Origin: Bacteroidales bacterium
GTDB lineage: Bacteria; Bacteroidota; Bacteroidia; Bacteroidales; P3
Reading direction: 5' to 3'
Length of the DNA: 36,751 bases
NCBI GenBank assembly: GCA_031256055.1
Contig: JAIRRI010000174.1
Span: 1 to 36,751, forward strand
In this document: positions 24,885 to 33,887 of the stretch, piece by piece
Layout: the number at the start of each line of letters is the position of its first letter
How positions within the stretch are numbered: position 1 is the first letter of the stretch
Made by a program: the position numbers and the translations under genes
Notes under the pieces: model-generated
What the model was told of the DNA's origin: nothing
The model's database searches: none
Seen by the model: only the letters and a program-made list of their open reading frames with translations

Positions 24885-25265
24885 TTATTTTTTGCTTACA
24901 ATTGCCGGTACCAAGTAAATCAGCACAACAATGAGTAAGATTATTCCAAATACGATTGAACCACCCGGAAACGCAAATTCTCCAACTAATCTTGCAAGCC
25001 AAAATAATGCGAAACTAATCAGCAAAGCCTTGCCCAATGCGGAATTTAAAATCTCTTTACGATAAAAAAGCATAATAAATCCAGCCGACAATAAATAAAC
25101 GGTTACTGCAATATTCAGCATTTGCATCACATTGCTATTGATTTCAGTTAGTTTGACGAGTTCGTTTCCCCAATCCAGTCCGTGCCAAAAAGTCAAGTGA
25201 AATAATCCAAATAGTAGGAAGTTTACACCTCCAATAATGACTAAAATGTTTCTAAGTTTTTCCAT
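24885..25265 (-). CDS. Four-helix inner-membrane protein (126 aa)
   Basis: The start chosen is ATG 25265-25263 (MEKLRNILVIIGGVNFLLFG). Four hydrophobic helices can be seen at about residues 6-27, 44-63, 76-95 and 101-122, with short polar loops (FHLTFWHGLDWGNELVKL between the first two). No catalytic motif. Size and layout resemble small DoxX-like or DUF-type membrane proteins. Function not recognised. Confidence 0.75.
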   Translation of the reverse strand: MEKLRNILVIIGGVNFLLFGLFHLTFWHGLDWGNELVKLTEINSNVMQMLNIAVTVYLLSAGFIMLFYRKEILNSALGKALLISFALFWLARLVGEFAFPGGSIVFGIILLIVVLIYLVPAIVSKK

Positions 25266-25290
25266 GACAATTATTTTTTGGTTAATTATA

Positions 25291-25728
25291 TTATTTACTG
25301 CTATCACACGTTTCGCGATCGTAATACAATATCTGCCAAATCACGCCATACTTATCTTTCAGCATACCGTACAATTCACTGAAAAACGTTTTCTGAAGTT
25401 CCATATAAACTTCGCCACCTTCTTTTAGTTCGTTGAACATTCGCTCAACTTCTTTCTTGCAACCAACGCTAATCGTAGGACTGATGTTATTTCCGGCAAT
25501 CAACGGATGACCCGATGGCATATCACAAAACATCACGGTTAATTCGCCAATTAGCACATCGCAATAGCAAATTCTATCTTTGTCTGCTTCTGCCACAGGA
25601 CAATTTGGATCGGGAGGTGCTTGACCAAAAGTCATCAAATTTTTAACTTCCGATTTGAATACCTTTGCGTAAAACGCTGTTGCTTCGCGACAATTGCCGT
25701 CAAAGTTGATAAATAATTCTAGTTTCAT
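25291..25728 (-). CDS. VOC-superfamily (PhnB-like) protein
   Basis: A 145-residue protein beginning MKLELFINFDGNCREATAFYAKVF, the PhnB/glyoxalase-like opening, with ISPTISVGCKKEVERMFNEL in the middle and YGVIWQILYY at the end. These are beta-alpha-beta-beta-beta modules that usually act as dimers. The metal ligands of true glyoxalases are not clear here, so an enzymatic role is uncertain. It stands in tandem with a second VOC gene upstream. Confidence 0.9.
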   Translation of the reverse strand: MKLELFINFDGNCREATAFYAKVFKSEVKNLMTFGQAPPDPNCPVAEADKDRICYCDVLIGELTVMFCDMPSGHPLIAGNNISPTISVGCKKEVERMFNELKEGGEVYMELQKTFFSELYGMLKDKYGVIWQILYYDRETCDSSK

Positions 25729-25758
25729 AATAGTAGTGGTTTTAATTTGTTTAACGTA

Positions 25759-26214
25759 TTATTTCAAATATTCTGCAATTATAATTTTTTTCTGTTTCAT
25801 CATCACTTCAAAAGCGTTGGGTTTAGTCATCAACTCGCCCATATTCACAGGCACTACCTGCCAGCGAAGTCCATATTTGTCGATGCACCAACCGCATTGC
25901 GATTCTTCGCCTTCCTTTGTAAAATAATTCCAATATTTATCAATTTCGTTTTGATCTTCGCATTGAAGCATTAATGAAATTGCATCATTCAGCGGATGAT
26001 GTTTTTTTTCTGTACTCAACAGCACGTATTTTTGATCGAAAATCTGCACTTCGCACATTTCAGAATTTCCGCTCGGAGTCTCGCCAAGCCGTATGATTTG
26101 TCCTTCCTGAAAATCATTACAAAAAATGGTTTTGTAATAGGTAATGATTTCAGAAATTTTTCCTTCATTGGAGTTAAACCAAATGTTTGGTATGATTTTG
26201 TTTGTCTGTTTCAT
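25759..26214 (-). CDS. VOC-superfamily (PhnB-like) protein
   Basis: A 151-residue relative of the next gene, opening with IIPNIWFNSNEGKISEIITYYKTIF and ending YGLRWQVVPVNMGELM, the PhnB-like VOC layout often mislabelled 3-demethylubiquinone methyltransferase. QCGWCIDKYGLRWQ is the usual second-module signature. The start ATG lies 3 nt after the stop of the 46-residue gene. No substrate is indicated. Confidence 0.9.
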   Translation of the reverse strand: MKQTNKIIPNIWFNSNEGKISEIITYYKTIFCNDFQEGQIIRLGETPSGNSEMCEVQIFDQKYVLLSTEKKHHPLNDAISLMLQCEDQNEIDKYWNYFTKEGEESQCGWCIDKYGLRWQVVPVNMGELMTKPNAFEVMMKQKKIIIAEYLK

Positions 26215-26217
26215 ATT

Positions 26218-26358
26218 TTATATTGTATTTTTCTTGTGTTTGATTTTTCGAGTATAAGTTTTCTTCGACTGATGAACAGTCGTAGGATTGTAATAGGAAA
26301 TCAACTTTCGATTCGCTATTTTATTGGCTTTTATATAATCTTTTTGAGTGATTTTCAT
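26218..26358 (-). CDS. Small basic protein (46 aa), conserved-looking
   Basis: A short gene from ATG 26358-26356 to TAA 26220-26218. The product begins MKITQKDYIKANKIANRKLI and continues YNPTTVHQSKKTYTRK. I recall this pattern (K-K/Q-D-Y-I-K-A-N-K-x-A-x-R ... H-x-S-K-K-x-Y-x-R-K) as a common small Bacteroidota protein of unknown role. It is strongly basic and could bind nucleic acid. A TAAATTTG box 14 nt upstream makes it the first gene of the 13-gene minus-strand run. Confidence 0.75.
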   Translation of the reverse strand: MKITQKDYIKANKIANRKLISYYNPTTVHQSKKTYTRKIKHKKNTI

Positions 26359-26371
26359 TTCTTATGGACTG

Positions 26372-26379
26372 CAAATTTA
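26372..26379 (-). promoter_or_regulatory. -7 box (TAAATTTG) for the 13-gene minus-strand run
   Basis: CAAATTTA on the plus strand reads TAAATTTG on the minus strand, matching TAnnTTTG just upstream of the first gene (26358). I found no other strong box inside the run. Confidence 0.65.
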
Positions 26380-26397
26380 CGAATTATTTTTGAAAAA

Positions 26398-26734
26398 TGT
26401 AGTTTTCTATCGTGAAAATGTATCTTTGTGTAATTTTCGACTGACATAATTCTTATATTTTGCGAAATCGTGTAGTTTTTTTCGTGCAAAAGGTACATTT
26501 TGTAGTTTTCGATTGGAAAAACGCTTACAATTTACGAAAACTTGCCGTTTTTTGTCGAAAAAATGTTTGCAACTTGTAAAAAATGTACTTTCATGTTGTT
26601 TCGAATGTTATTTCGTGTGCTTTCGTGTCATTTTTATTGGCGGATCGTGTCGTTTTACTTGTGTTTTCGTGTAAAAACTAAGAAAAAACACGCTTAAAAT
26701 ACGAAAATATTACAATAAATCGCTTTCGAACACG
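26398..26734. other. AT-rich repetitive non-coding block
   Basis: This block, most of a 376-nt gap, has no gene I can support. It is full of short degenerate repeats: TGTAGTTTT at 26399, 26470 and 26499 (each followed by a C/T-rich tract with CG), and many copies of the type TTTCGTGT or ATCGTGT between 26409 and 26673. A TATCTTTG box at 26421-26428 points into it on the plus strand, although no plus-strand gene follows. It separates the 13-gene run from the NACHT operon. Confidence 0.55.
26421..26428 (+). promoter_or_regulatory. Orphan -7 box (TATCTTTG) pointing into the repetitive block
   Basis: A perfect TATCTTTG on the plus strand with no downstream plus-strand gene before the opposing operon ends. 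It may be chance, or drive a small RNA antisense to the end of the nuclease gene. No TTTG is found at the right distance. Confidence 0.35.
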
Positions 26735-27625
26735 TTATAATTTCCATTTTTTAGTGTCTCTCGTGGTTTCGACAACATTTTCTAGTTCCGGTTTGGTAGA
26801 AATCACATACTTCAAGTTCGGAAAAAAGTTAATTCCGGTTAATTCTTCCAATTCTCGAATCGTCATCGAATATTCATGCGTTATTTTTGAGTTTTCGTAG
26901 CGTTTATTTTCGAGCCAAAATGCAATTCCATCAAAAGTATCGCCTTTGCGTTTGACAAGAGCTTTAAAATAGTATTTTGGAATGGTTACGTTGTTGCGAT
27001 TTTCAAGTTTTCCGATGACTTCAATACCAGAATTTATCGCACCACCGGTTACAACATAAAGTGTGTCGCAATCTTTCGCCCATTTTCTTACTGCCGTTTC
27101 AAGATTTTTCCAAATTTGCTGATTAAACCAACCCAACTGCGGACTCATATTGGAAAAGTAAAAGGTTTCTTTGTTTGCTAATTCGCTAAAAACACGATCT
27201 TCGGAAGCAATCAAATGTCCGCGATCATAACCTGGAAAGGTTTGCGACTTACTACTGAGCGATTGATATTCTTTCGGAATGATCGGACAAAACGCCCACG
27301 CATCCGTACGACTTACGTTTTTTTGATTATAGTCGTCATGAAAAACATACGCAACCCAAATGGAATGGCGTTGAGCGGTGTCATATTCGAGAGCGTAGTG
27401 ATTGTATTGAATAAACCAATTCGTATCTTTTAATTGCGGTATTTCGAGACGAGTTTGCTGAGCAGTTGTGTTTGTTTCATTGTATGAAAACGTGCTATCG
27501 GCAAAAATTGACGAAGTGGTTGATTGCTGTGCTCGAGTGGTTGGTGGATTGCAGGATTGGAGACCTATGGAGCAGAGGAATAGAAATGTGCTAAATGAGA
27601 GAGGTTGGAGTTTCATCAAGTTCAT
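26735..27625 (-). CDS. DNA/RNA non-specific endonuclease (NucA/Serratia type), predicted lipoprotein
   Basis: The start chosen is ATG 27625-27623 (MNLMKLQPLSFSTFLFLCSIGLQSC), 4 nt after the NACHT gene stop; ATG 27616 is also possible. The signal peptide ends in a lipobox LQSC, so the protein should be lipidated and exported. The mature part has the beta-beta-alpha-metal nuclease motif PGYDRGHLIAS with the catalytic His of DRGH, then FYFSNMSPQLGWFNQQIWKNLE with the metal-binding Asn. Such enzymes cut DNA and RNA with Mg2+. Bacteroidota often carry one as a housekeeping exported nuclease, but here it sits as the last gene of a NACHT operon. Confidence 0.88.
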   Translation of the reverse strand: MNLMKLQPLSFSTFLFLCSIGLQSCNPPTTRAQQSTTSSIFADSTFSYNETNTTAQQTRLEIPQLKDTNWFIQYNHYALEYDTAQRHSIWVAYVFHDDYNQKNVSRTDAWAFCPIIPKEYQSLSSKSQTFPGYDRGHLIASEDRVFSELANKETFYFSNMSPQLGWFNQQIWKNLETAVRKWAKDCDTLYVVTGGAINSGIEVIGKLENRNNVTIPKYYFKALVKRKGDTFDGIAFWLENKRYENSKITHEYSMTIRELEELTGINFFPNLKYVISTKPELENVVETTRDTKKWKL

Positions 27626-27629
27626 TTTT

Positions 27630-30600
27630 TCAATAATAATCATGTAACACATCTTTCAGTCGAACAGTTTTGTTTGAAACAATGTCGTAACCAAAATCGT
27701 TTTTGAAATCCGTTATTTTATTTTTCCACTCCGTTACATCTTCGTCTACCATATTGGCTTGAGACAGTAAGTTGTAGTATGATATTTTCTCATTCATTGA
27801 ACTGCTCGATAACAAAAGCCCTTTGATAGCTAAACCAAAATCCTTATCTTTTTTCAGTCTTTCGAGCATAGGAATGAAAAAACATCTATGATAACGTTTT
27901 ATATCGCTGGTATTTGTAAATATGTTTTTTAAGAATTCGGTTAAATTATCCACATCTCGAAATAAAAATTTTAAATTGAACCCCACATAGCTATCTACTT
28001 GATGTTGATTCTCAGTAATGTCATCAAACATTTCTTTAAGAACCGGATCGTCAGCCCAACCACAACACAAAGCTATAATTCGACCTGAATCCCAATAGTC
28101 TTTGACCTTTTTTACTTCTTCGTAAACTTGACTATCGTTTTTAAAATTCGTGCCTAATAGTCTACCCACAAAAATGCCTCTGCCCGTAGGAATTCCACGA
28201 TATCCATCGACATCATTAATAAATCGCAATAAAACCTCTTTCAAAGTTGGGTCTTTTGGTACCATTTTATTTAGAAAACTAATTAGAGAATTATTTTTGA
28301 TTGTTGCACTATTGTTGGATATATATTCCATTATATGCTTGTATGTTGGCGATGATTTTGTGGTATGTCTTGCAAAGAAGCCCCAAATACTTTCAACATC
28401 TTTGCTGTATTTTAAATGTTCAACAAGTGAATTAAAATCACCGCCTGCACAAGAAATAAGGTAATCAAAATTATCAACGATAGACGTAATCATCATCTCG
28501 CTCGAAGATTTTCTGTAAGCATATTCATCAAAAATATCAAGAAATTTTGATTTGTTTTTCTCATTTTCAGCGTCTTCTATTTCAAAATATTCATCTATTT
28601 TTCTTGAAATTAAAAAACCCGTAAACGCAATATTCCTTTTTACTTCACAGTCAAACCCTCTTACAAAAACTAATGGTCTACTCAAATCTATAACCTTGCT
28701 TGTATTAGTTTTTGCAATATGGTTGAATAAACAAATTGCCATATCTGCCATTACTTCTTCTTCTTCCTCTTTTTCAAAATTACTCAAAACATTTTCAATA
28801 TTGTTTGGCAATATTGAAAAATTCGCAAAAGTTCTTATAATCAACAGTCTAAGATCTTTTGGCAATGGGGTTGATTTATTTAGTAATTTTTCTTCATTAC
28901 TTATAAGCTCTGGAAAATGTTGAATGGCTAAAACATACAAACTATTGTCGTTTTCTATCCGTTCCAATATATAAGTCTGTACCATTGTACTTGACTGAAA
29001 ATCCTTTACAATTAAATCAAGAGCAGTATAATATTGACTGAAAACTTCTTTGGGAAATGATTCTAGGTCGTCTATAAGTCTCTTTAAAACATTGTTCTCA
29101 AAATAATCCCTATCTATTTCAATGAGTGCAGAAATTGCTCGCTCTCTAAACATTATTTTTTCATCAAATAAAATTTCTTCTAAAATTTTTATTGCTTCGT
29201 CTTTTTCGTTACTATCAAAAGCCTTAGAAATAAAATGAGCAGAAGCAGATGTTTTTGCCCTTTCAACAGTTCGGAAATACTCTTTGAGCTTTTCTTTTAT
29301 TTCTACATTGTTTTTCCAACCCTCTAATAAAGCCATTACATTCCAATGAGAAAAGTATGTTTTTGGTAAATCTTCAAGAAGTACTTTTTTTGCTTTTTCG
29401 GAATGAACTAAAATACTTGCAAGTGCATCTTCAGGTGCAATATGTTTATACTTTTCGTAACGTTTATCTAGCCAATTTTGAACGGAAGGTATTAACTCAT
29501 TATTATTAAAATAATGAAGTAAGTATTTAAACATTTCGAGTCTATCGGTAGAAATAAAAGGAAATTCTTCATTCTCAAATTGGGATTTTATCAGGTTAAT
29601 TACATCCGTATCTTTATTAAAGCAATGAAAAAGCACTTTCCATGCAGTCCCATTATCAATTATATTTCTATCTTCACTATAAAAATCCTTTCTCTCTACA
29701 GATTTGATTAGTATTTCTTTTAGAAAGTTGTTTTTATCAAATCCCTCTGTTAACAAGTCAACGACTTCTTGATTTAATTGATTGGGGATTTGGTTTACAA
29801 CAGACAATATTAATTCTAAATCATCTTGAATATGTTTTTTTGAGAAGACTTTATGTTTAAACAAATAAAGTTGAACAATTGGAACATCAACTTTAACAGA
29901 CTTTATTAGATCATATCTTTCTTGTTCTGTAATATCTTTTGTCGTAATACTGTTAATTGCAAAAGCTAAAATATCGGGATTTGAACAATTTAAAATTATA
30001 TCTTTTATAAAGCTAAAAACATTTTCGTTTTTTATATGTTTTCTAAACACATAAGAAGCATCATATCGCAATTCAATTTTTCCATTGATAAATGCTTTTT
30101 TAAGAAACTCTAATTGTATTTCGTTTAACTGATTAGAATGTTGTAATGCTTTAATTCGGAAATCTCTATATTTGTTTTGATTCGGGAAATATTGTATTAG
30201 AAAACCCTGAACCTTTTCTCTCAATCTTCCATTTTGAAGAGCATCTAGTATCCGTTTAAGCAATGCCTCTTTGTACAATGGGTCTGTTTCATATTCAAAA
30301 TCACGAACAATTGAATCAAAAGCTTCGTTCATTGTTTCACTTGGTGCATTATCTAAGTTAATAGCTATTTCGTATGAAATTAGTTTAAGGTATTCTTCTT
30401 GAAATTTTTCACGGATAGCTTCTTTTAGTACATCAAAATGTTTTTTATGTTTTTTTACCTGCTTTAATGGTATTAATCCAAAAAAGTTAATAATTACTTG
30501 ATGGAAAGCAGGATTCGCTGCATACTGTTTTATGAATTCATTAACCAAATCTTCATCAGACTCACACAATTGTTGAGCAGCCAAAAACTCTTGAAATTGC

Positions 30601-32519
30601 TTATGTCCAAAAGAAATTTCATCGTTTGATTTTTCAATGATAATTCCAAAATTATTTGCCCCAACTTCTATCAATTCTTGACTACGAGCTTTTGCTTTTA
30701 CTTTGTCGTATTCTGCATAAGTAATAAGATATTGTTCAATTATTTTTTGAGCATCACTTTTTAAAATTACACCATTGTTACTCTCTTTTTGAATATTGAT
30801 AGCTAATTCGCAGAAAATATCTTTAAAATCTATATCATTCAAATTGTCCTGTACAATTCCTGCGTCTTTTCCTCGTTTTGTGGGGTGTTTTTTGATTAAG
30901 TATTGGGTTATTTCTTTAAGTGCTTCAAGTTTGTTTTTTGGCAACGCCGAATCTTGCATTTTTTGTATTATCAAAATACTCAATAATAAAGGTATTTCTG
31001 CCAATTTTCTCAAATCTCCAGACTGCTCTAATTCTCTTATAAAATTATCTGTTAGTGTTTTTGAAAAATCTTTATCTTTAATTCCGTCCTGTAAAGAAGT
31101 CCATTTATCGTACCATTTCTCAACAAAGTTTTTTTGTTGAGAATTAGAAAATCCCGCAAGATTTAAGACGTTTAGATTTGTAAAAAGATCTTTTAACATT
31201 CTAAATCCATATGGTCTACTCGAATAGAGAATACTACAATTATAAAGTTCTCTTAGGGTTTCAATACGTGTTATAGCTTGTTGTGCAGAAGAAATACTAC
31301 TCCATTCATCAATTCCATCAATAATTAGAAATAGTCGTTCGTCTTCTAATGCATCTTTAGCAACATCAAATAAATGATTTTTATCAAAACTTTTAAACCA
31401 AAGATTGAGTATTTCAGAAATACTTAGCGTATCGTTTTGACTAAGTTGTTTTGTTATGAATGCAAAAGGTAGCCATACGGGTAAGGTCTTGCCATACTTC
31501 TGTAAAATGTTTTCTAATTTGGGTTTTGGGCTTAGAATATCTAATGTGATATATCTAAGCAATGTACTTTTTCCTGCTCCGGGATCGCCAACGATTATAT
31601 TTCTATTGCTGTTTACTAACGCTTCATCTATTTTTATTCGAATATCAATGCTACTTTCTTCTACTTCACGATTATTATTCAATCGTCTATATCTGAAGTC
31701 ACTTTCAGATTGTCCATACCAATAATCATCATAATAGTATTGGTCTTGGTCTATAGTTGAAGAAGGGTTTTCTTTAATGATTTCAAAATTTTCTTCTTTC
31801 ACGTTTGAAATTATATCAGGAATAATGAATCTATCTTGTAAGGTATATGGGTTGTTTAATTCTTTAATTGGAATTCCGGGGTCTTGGATATTAAAGATTG
31901 TTGAATAAAAATCGTACAATTCTTTTTTTAATTTCACAATTTGTTTTGCATCGAGTTTTTTAGACTTTGAAAGTTGTTGTAATGCAAGTTCACCATTAAA
32001 TCTTTTGACCCATTCTAAACCAAAAAAGTCGTACACTATCTGAGGTTTGTCTTTTAGAAGTCTACAAAGTTGAATCTTATCCCACTTTATTAGAGTTATA
32101 TTTTCTTTTTCTAATTCAGTTTTTAATTCTTCAAACTTGTTTTGAACTTGTGTTCTGTTCCATTCGCAGGATGTACATAAATGCAAGTTGTCACTTTTAC
32201 CACAAAAATCCTTGTTTCTAAAATCTTCGACAGCTTTATTTATGTCGTCCAAATCAAATTTTTGGTATTTTTTACATTGATAGGAGCTGTATCTGCCGTT
32301 TGGTTGTCTTGCAAAAATGTCTATCCCTTCTTGTGCCTGCCCTTTTATTCCATAAATCTCGCAATCGTCTATAGAAAATACTGTTTGCACTACTGCTAAA
32401 CACAATTTTTCAAAATCTTCCCAATGTAACTCTTCTAAGGGAAGTTCTTGAATTGTGGTGTTAACTGGCGGATCTATTACGGTCTGAGTAGGTGGTGTAT
32501 ATAGATAATTTGTATTCAT
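27630..32519 (-). CDS. Mrr-like nuclease-NACHT NTPase with long helical-repeat C-terminus (1629 aa)
   Basis: A STAND-type NTPase. Residues 28-170 are an Mrr-like PD-(D/E)xK domain: LHWEDFEKLC, then QEGIDIFA with D67 and SSYQCKKY with Q81-x-K83 (Mrr proteins use QxK), closing with PQIVYDFFGLEW. Residues 305-440 are a NACHT ATPase: Walker A GDPGAGKS (311-318), Walker B RLFLIIDGIDEWS with D401 and the NACHT D404-E405, and YSSRPYGF as sensor. From about residue 600 to the end are helical repeats of HEAT/ARM character (for example FRERAISALIEIDRDYFE), the expected sensor. The layout matches anti-phage Avs4-like and bacterial NACHT proteins: ligand binding by the C-terminus, oligomerisation, nuclease activation. 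No signal peptide. Full length and unbroken. Confidence 0.9.
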   Translation of the reverse strand: MNTNYLYTPPTQTVIDPPVNTTIQELPLEELHWEDFEKLCLAVVQTVFSIDDCEIYGIKGQAQEGIDIFARQPNGRYSSYQCKKYQKFDLDDINKAVEDFRNKDFCGKSDNLHLCTSCEWNRTQVQNKFEELKTELEKENITLIKWDKIQLCRLLKDKPQIVYDFFGLEWVKRFNGELALQQLSKSKKLDAKQIVKLKKELYDFYSTIFNIQDPGIPIKELNNPYTLQDRFIIPDIISNVKEENFEIIKENPSSTIDQDQYYYDDYWYGQSESDFRYRRLNNNREVEESSIDIRIKIDEALVNSNRNIIVGDPGAGKSTLLRYITLDILSPKPKLENILQKYGKTLPVWLPFAFITKQLSQNDTLSISEILNLWFKSFDKNHLFDVAKDALEDERLFLIIDGIDEWSSISSAQQAITRIETLRELYNCSILYSSRPYGFRMLKDLFTNLNVLNLAGFSNSQQKNFVEKWYDKWTSLQDGIKDKDFSKTLTDNFIRELEQSGDLRKLAEIPLLLSILIIQKMQDSALPKNKLEALKEITQYLIKKHPTKRGKDAGIVQDNLNDIDFKDIFCELAINIQKESNNGVILKSDAQKIIEQYLITYAEYDKVKAKARSQELIEVGANNFGIIIEKSNDEISFGHKQFQEFLAAQQLCESDEDLVNEFIKQYAANPAFHQVIINFFGLIPLKQVKKHKKHFDVLKEAIREKFQEEYLKLISYEIAINLDNAPSETMNEAFDSIVRDFEYETDPLYKEALLKRILDALQNGRLREKVQGFLIQYFPNQNKYRDFRIKALQHSNQLNEIQLEFLKKAFINGKIELRYDASYVFRKHIKNENVFSFIKDIILNCSNPDILAFAINSITTKDITEQERYDLIKSVKVDVPIVQLYLFKHKVFSKKHIQDDLELILSVVNQIPNQLNQEVVDLLTEGFDKNNFLKEILIKSVERKDFYSEDRNIIDNGTAWKVLFHCFNKDTDVINLIKSQFENEEFPFISTDRLEMFKYLLHYFNNNELIPSVQNWLDKRYEKYKHIAPEDALASILVHSEKAKKVLLEDLPKTYFSHWNVMALLEGWKNNVEIKEKLKEYFRTVERAKTSASAHFISKAFDSNEKDEAIKILEEILFDEKIMFRERAISALIEIDRDYFENNVLKRLIDDLESFPKEVFSQYYTALDLIVKDFQSSTMVQTYILERIENDNSLYVLAIQHFPELISNEEKLLNKSTPLPKDLRLLIIRTFANFSILPNNIENVLSNFEKEEEEEVMADMAICLFNHIAKTNTSKVIDLSRPLVFVRGFDCEVKRNIAFTGFLISRKIDEYFEIEDAENEKNKSKFLDIFDEYAYRKSSSEMMITSIVDNFDYLISCAGGDFNSLVEHLKYSKDVESIWGFFARHTTKSSPTYKHIMEYISNNSATIKNNSLISFLNKMVPKDPTLKEVLLRFINDVDGYRGIPTGRGIFVGRLLGTNFKNDSQVYEEVKKVKDYWDSGRIIALCCGWADDPVLKEMFDDITENQHQVDSYVGFNLKFLFRDVDNLTEFLKNIFTNTSDIKRYHRCFFIPMLERLKKDKDFGLAIKGLLLSSSSMNEKISYYNLLSQANMVDEDVTEWKNKITDFKNDFGYDIVSNKTVRLKDVLHDYY

Positions 32520-32523
32520 TTTG

Positions 32524-33447
32524 TTATTTTTTTATTTCCTCATCAATTCTCTTTTGAATATCATTTGGTAATGTAGGATTCCTCAGATCTCTACCTTCAT
32601 TCAAATATTTTTCCATTTCTTTAACAAATAAAACATAAATATCTCTATCTTTTGAGTTTTTGATATTATCAAAATACAAAATGTTATTAATGTTTTTTAG
32701 TGTTTCGCTAATGTCGTTGTTACATCTTGTTTTCAGATACTTTAATAACAGAAAGGCAGGCATAGCAGGAGAAATCCGCTGTGTTTTAATAAAAGAATCA
32801 TAAATGATATTATAAGCAACTTCTTTAGAAATTGAATAAATAGATTTTTCAGAGTTTGGACGACAATAGTTTTCCGAATAGATACAAATTATATGGGCGT
32901 TACGATAAGTCAATTTGTCAAGTGGTATTGTCTCAACAACTCTTTCTAAAAACCTTTGAATCTGCTCATTTACTTTCGGGTAGCTCACATCAGCAAACAT
33001 ATCTAACCCTTTTAAATCAATCGGATTATATTCTGTTGTATAAAGATAATGTCGAATTTTGTTCAATTCTATACTAACTCCATCGTTGAATATCAGATCA
33101 AGGTCTTGTTGTTTTTTCTCAATTTCCACAAAACGATTATTTATATCTATTTTATTTTCGTCCAATAGTTTTTCGTATTCATCAATTTTATCTCTATAAC
33201 CATTTAGGCGAGAAGTTTCTTTCTCGAATTCTTTTTTTATTTCTGCGACTTGTGCGTAATTACTGACAACTATAAATGTCGCTAAAACCCCAATAAATGC
33301 TAACACTATTGTGCCAAACACCATAGATAACGAAACATATCCGAAAAATAATTTACAGGCAAAGCCACCAACAATGCTGAAAGCCGAGATGGTCGCAACA
33401 ATCACTAATACATTACGCAAATATTGGGTATTGGAGGAATCTTTCAT
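32524..33447 (-). CDS. Two-TM membrane protein with coiled coil (307 aa), NACHT operon
   Basis: The N-terminus has two hydrophobic helices (about residues 12-33, VLVIVATISAFSIVGGFACK, and 38-62, LSMVFGTIVLAFIGVLATFI). A charged coiled coil follows (about 66-125, EIKKEFEKETSRLNGYRDKI and IEKKQQDLDLI), then a soluble helical C-terminal domain of about 180 residues with no motif I know. It starts 48 nt downstream of the second small paralogue and ends 4 nt before the NACHT start. It could anchor the system at the inner membrane or act as effector or sensor there. Not recognised as a named family. Confidence 0.8.
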   Translation of the reverse strand: MKDSSNTQYLRNVLVIVATISAFSIVGGFACKLFFGYVSLSMVFGTIVLAFIGVLATFIVVSNYAQVAEIKKEFEKETSRLNGYRDKIDEYEKLLDENKIDINNRFVEIEKKQQDLDLIFNDGVSIELNKIRHYLYTTEYNPIDLKGLDMFADVSYPKVNEQIQRFLERVVETIPLDKLTYRNAHIICIYSENYCRPNSEKSIYSISKEVAYNIIYDSFIKTQRISPAMPAFLLLKYLKTRCNNDISETLKNINNILYFDNIKNSKDRDIYVLFVKEMEKYLNEGRDLRNPTLPNDIQKRIDEEIKK

Positions 33448-33495
33448 GATGTTTTTTGTTTTGGTTATTTGATATACTTAATTTGTCACTACTCT

Positions 33496-33879
33496 TTAAA
33501 ATTCAATAGGTTCTTCTTGTGTTGTCCAAATATGACTCCCAAGACCAGATAAATAATCTCTATAATATTTAGAGCGAAATTGTGCCATTGAAGCATGGAA
33601 TTGAGCAATTATTAAAATAGAATCACTATTTGAAGGCAACGATTCTTCATCTAACAAATCTAAAAATTCATTTGTTGGCTCTTCTTTCATAATTTCCTTA
33701 ATCTGCTCTAACACCCTATTAATGTTCTTAACTTTGAATTTATTCAAAGGTTCATCGGGTTTCTTTTTTGAAAATTCTTTCATTTCTACATAGATAGACG
33801 ACAATAGTTTTTCAAGCATTTTATATTTATCTATGTCTGCTTGTGATGGTAAATTTTGATTGGTTTCTTTTTTTGCCAT
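33496..33879 (-). CDS. Small helical protein B (127 aa), paralogue of the upstream gene
   Basis: A soluble, charged, mostly helical protein. It aligns with the 123-residue product of the next gene upstream: SSIYVEMKEFSKKKPDEPLNKFKVKNINRVLEQI against KGLYSEIGILSKKNPNDAVNKFKLKLINQSLKEA, then SLPSNSDSILIIAQFHASMAQFRSKY against DAPTTSDVVMILEQYYSALEKIRCAN. The C-termini diverge (here SHIWTTQEEPIEF). It is separated from its twin by 8 nt. A pair of diverged duplicates suggests a heterodimer or two specificities. Family unknown. Confidence 0.8.
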   Translation of the reverse strand: MAKKETNQNLPSQADIDKYKMLEKLLSSIYVEMKEFSKKKPDEPLNKFKVKNINRVLEQIKEIMKEEPTNEFLDLLDEESLPSNSDSILIIAQFHASMAQFRSKYYRDYLSGLGSHIWTTQEEPIEF

Positions 33880-33887
33880 ATTATTTA

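Noticed and set aside
26275..26330. Bases near 26280 as part of the repetitive block.
   Set aside because: A 46-codon minus-strand frame with its own promoter and a familiar small-protein pattern covers them.
20960..26358. The run of small same-strand genes looked like an integron cassette array.
   Set aside because: Gaps are 30 nt or shorter and genes overlap, so there is no room for attC sites; no integrase gene is in the window.
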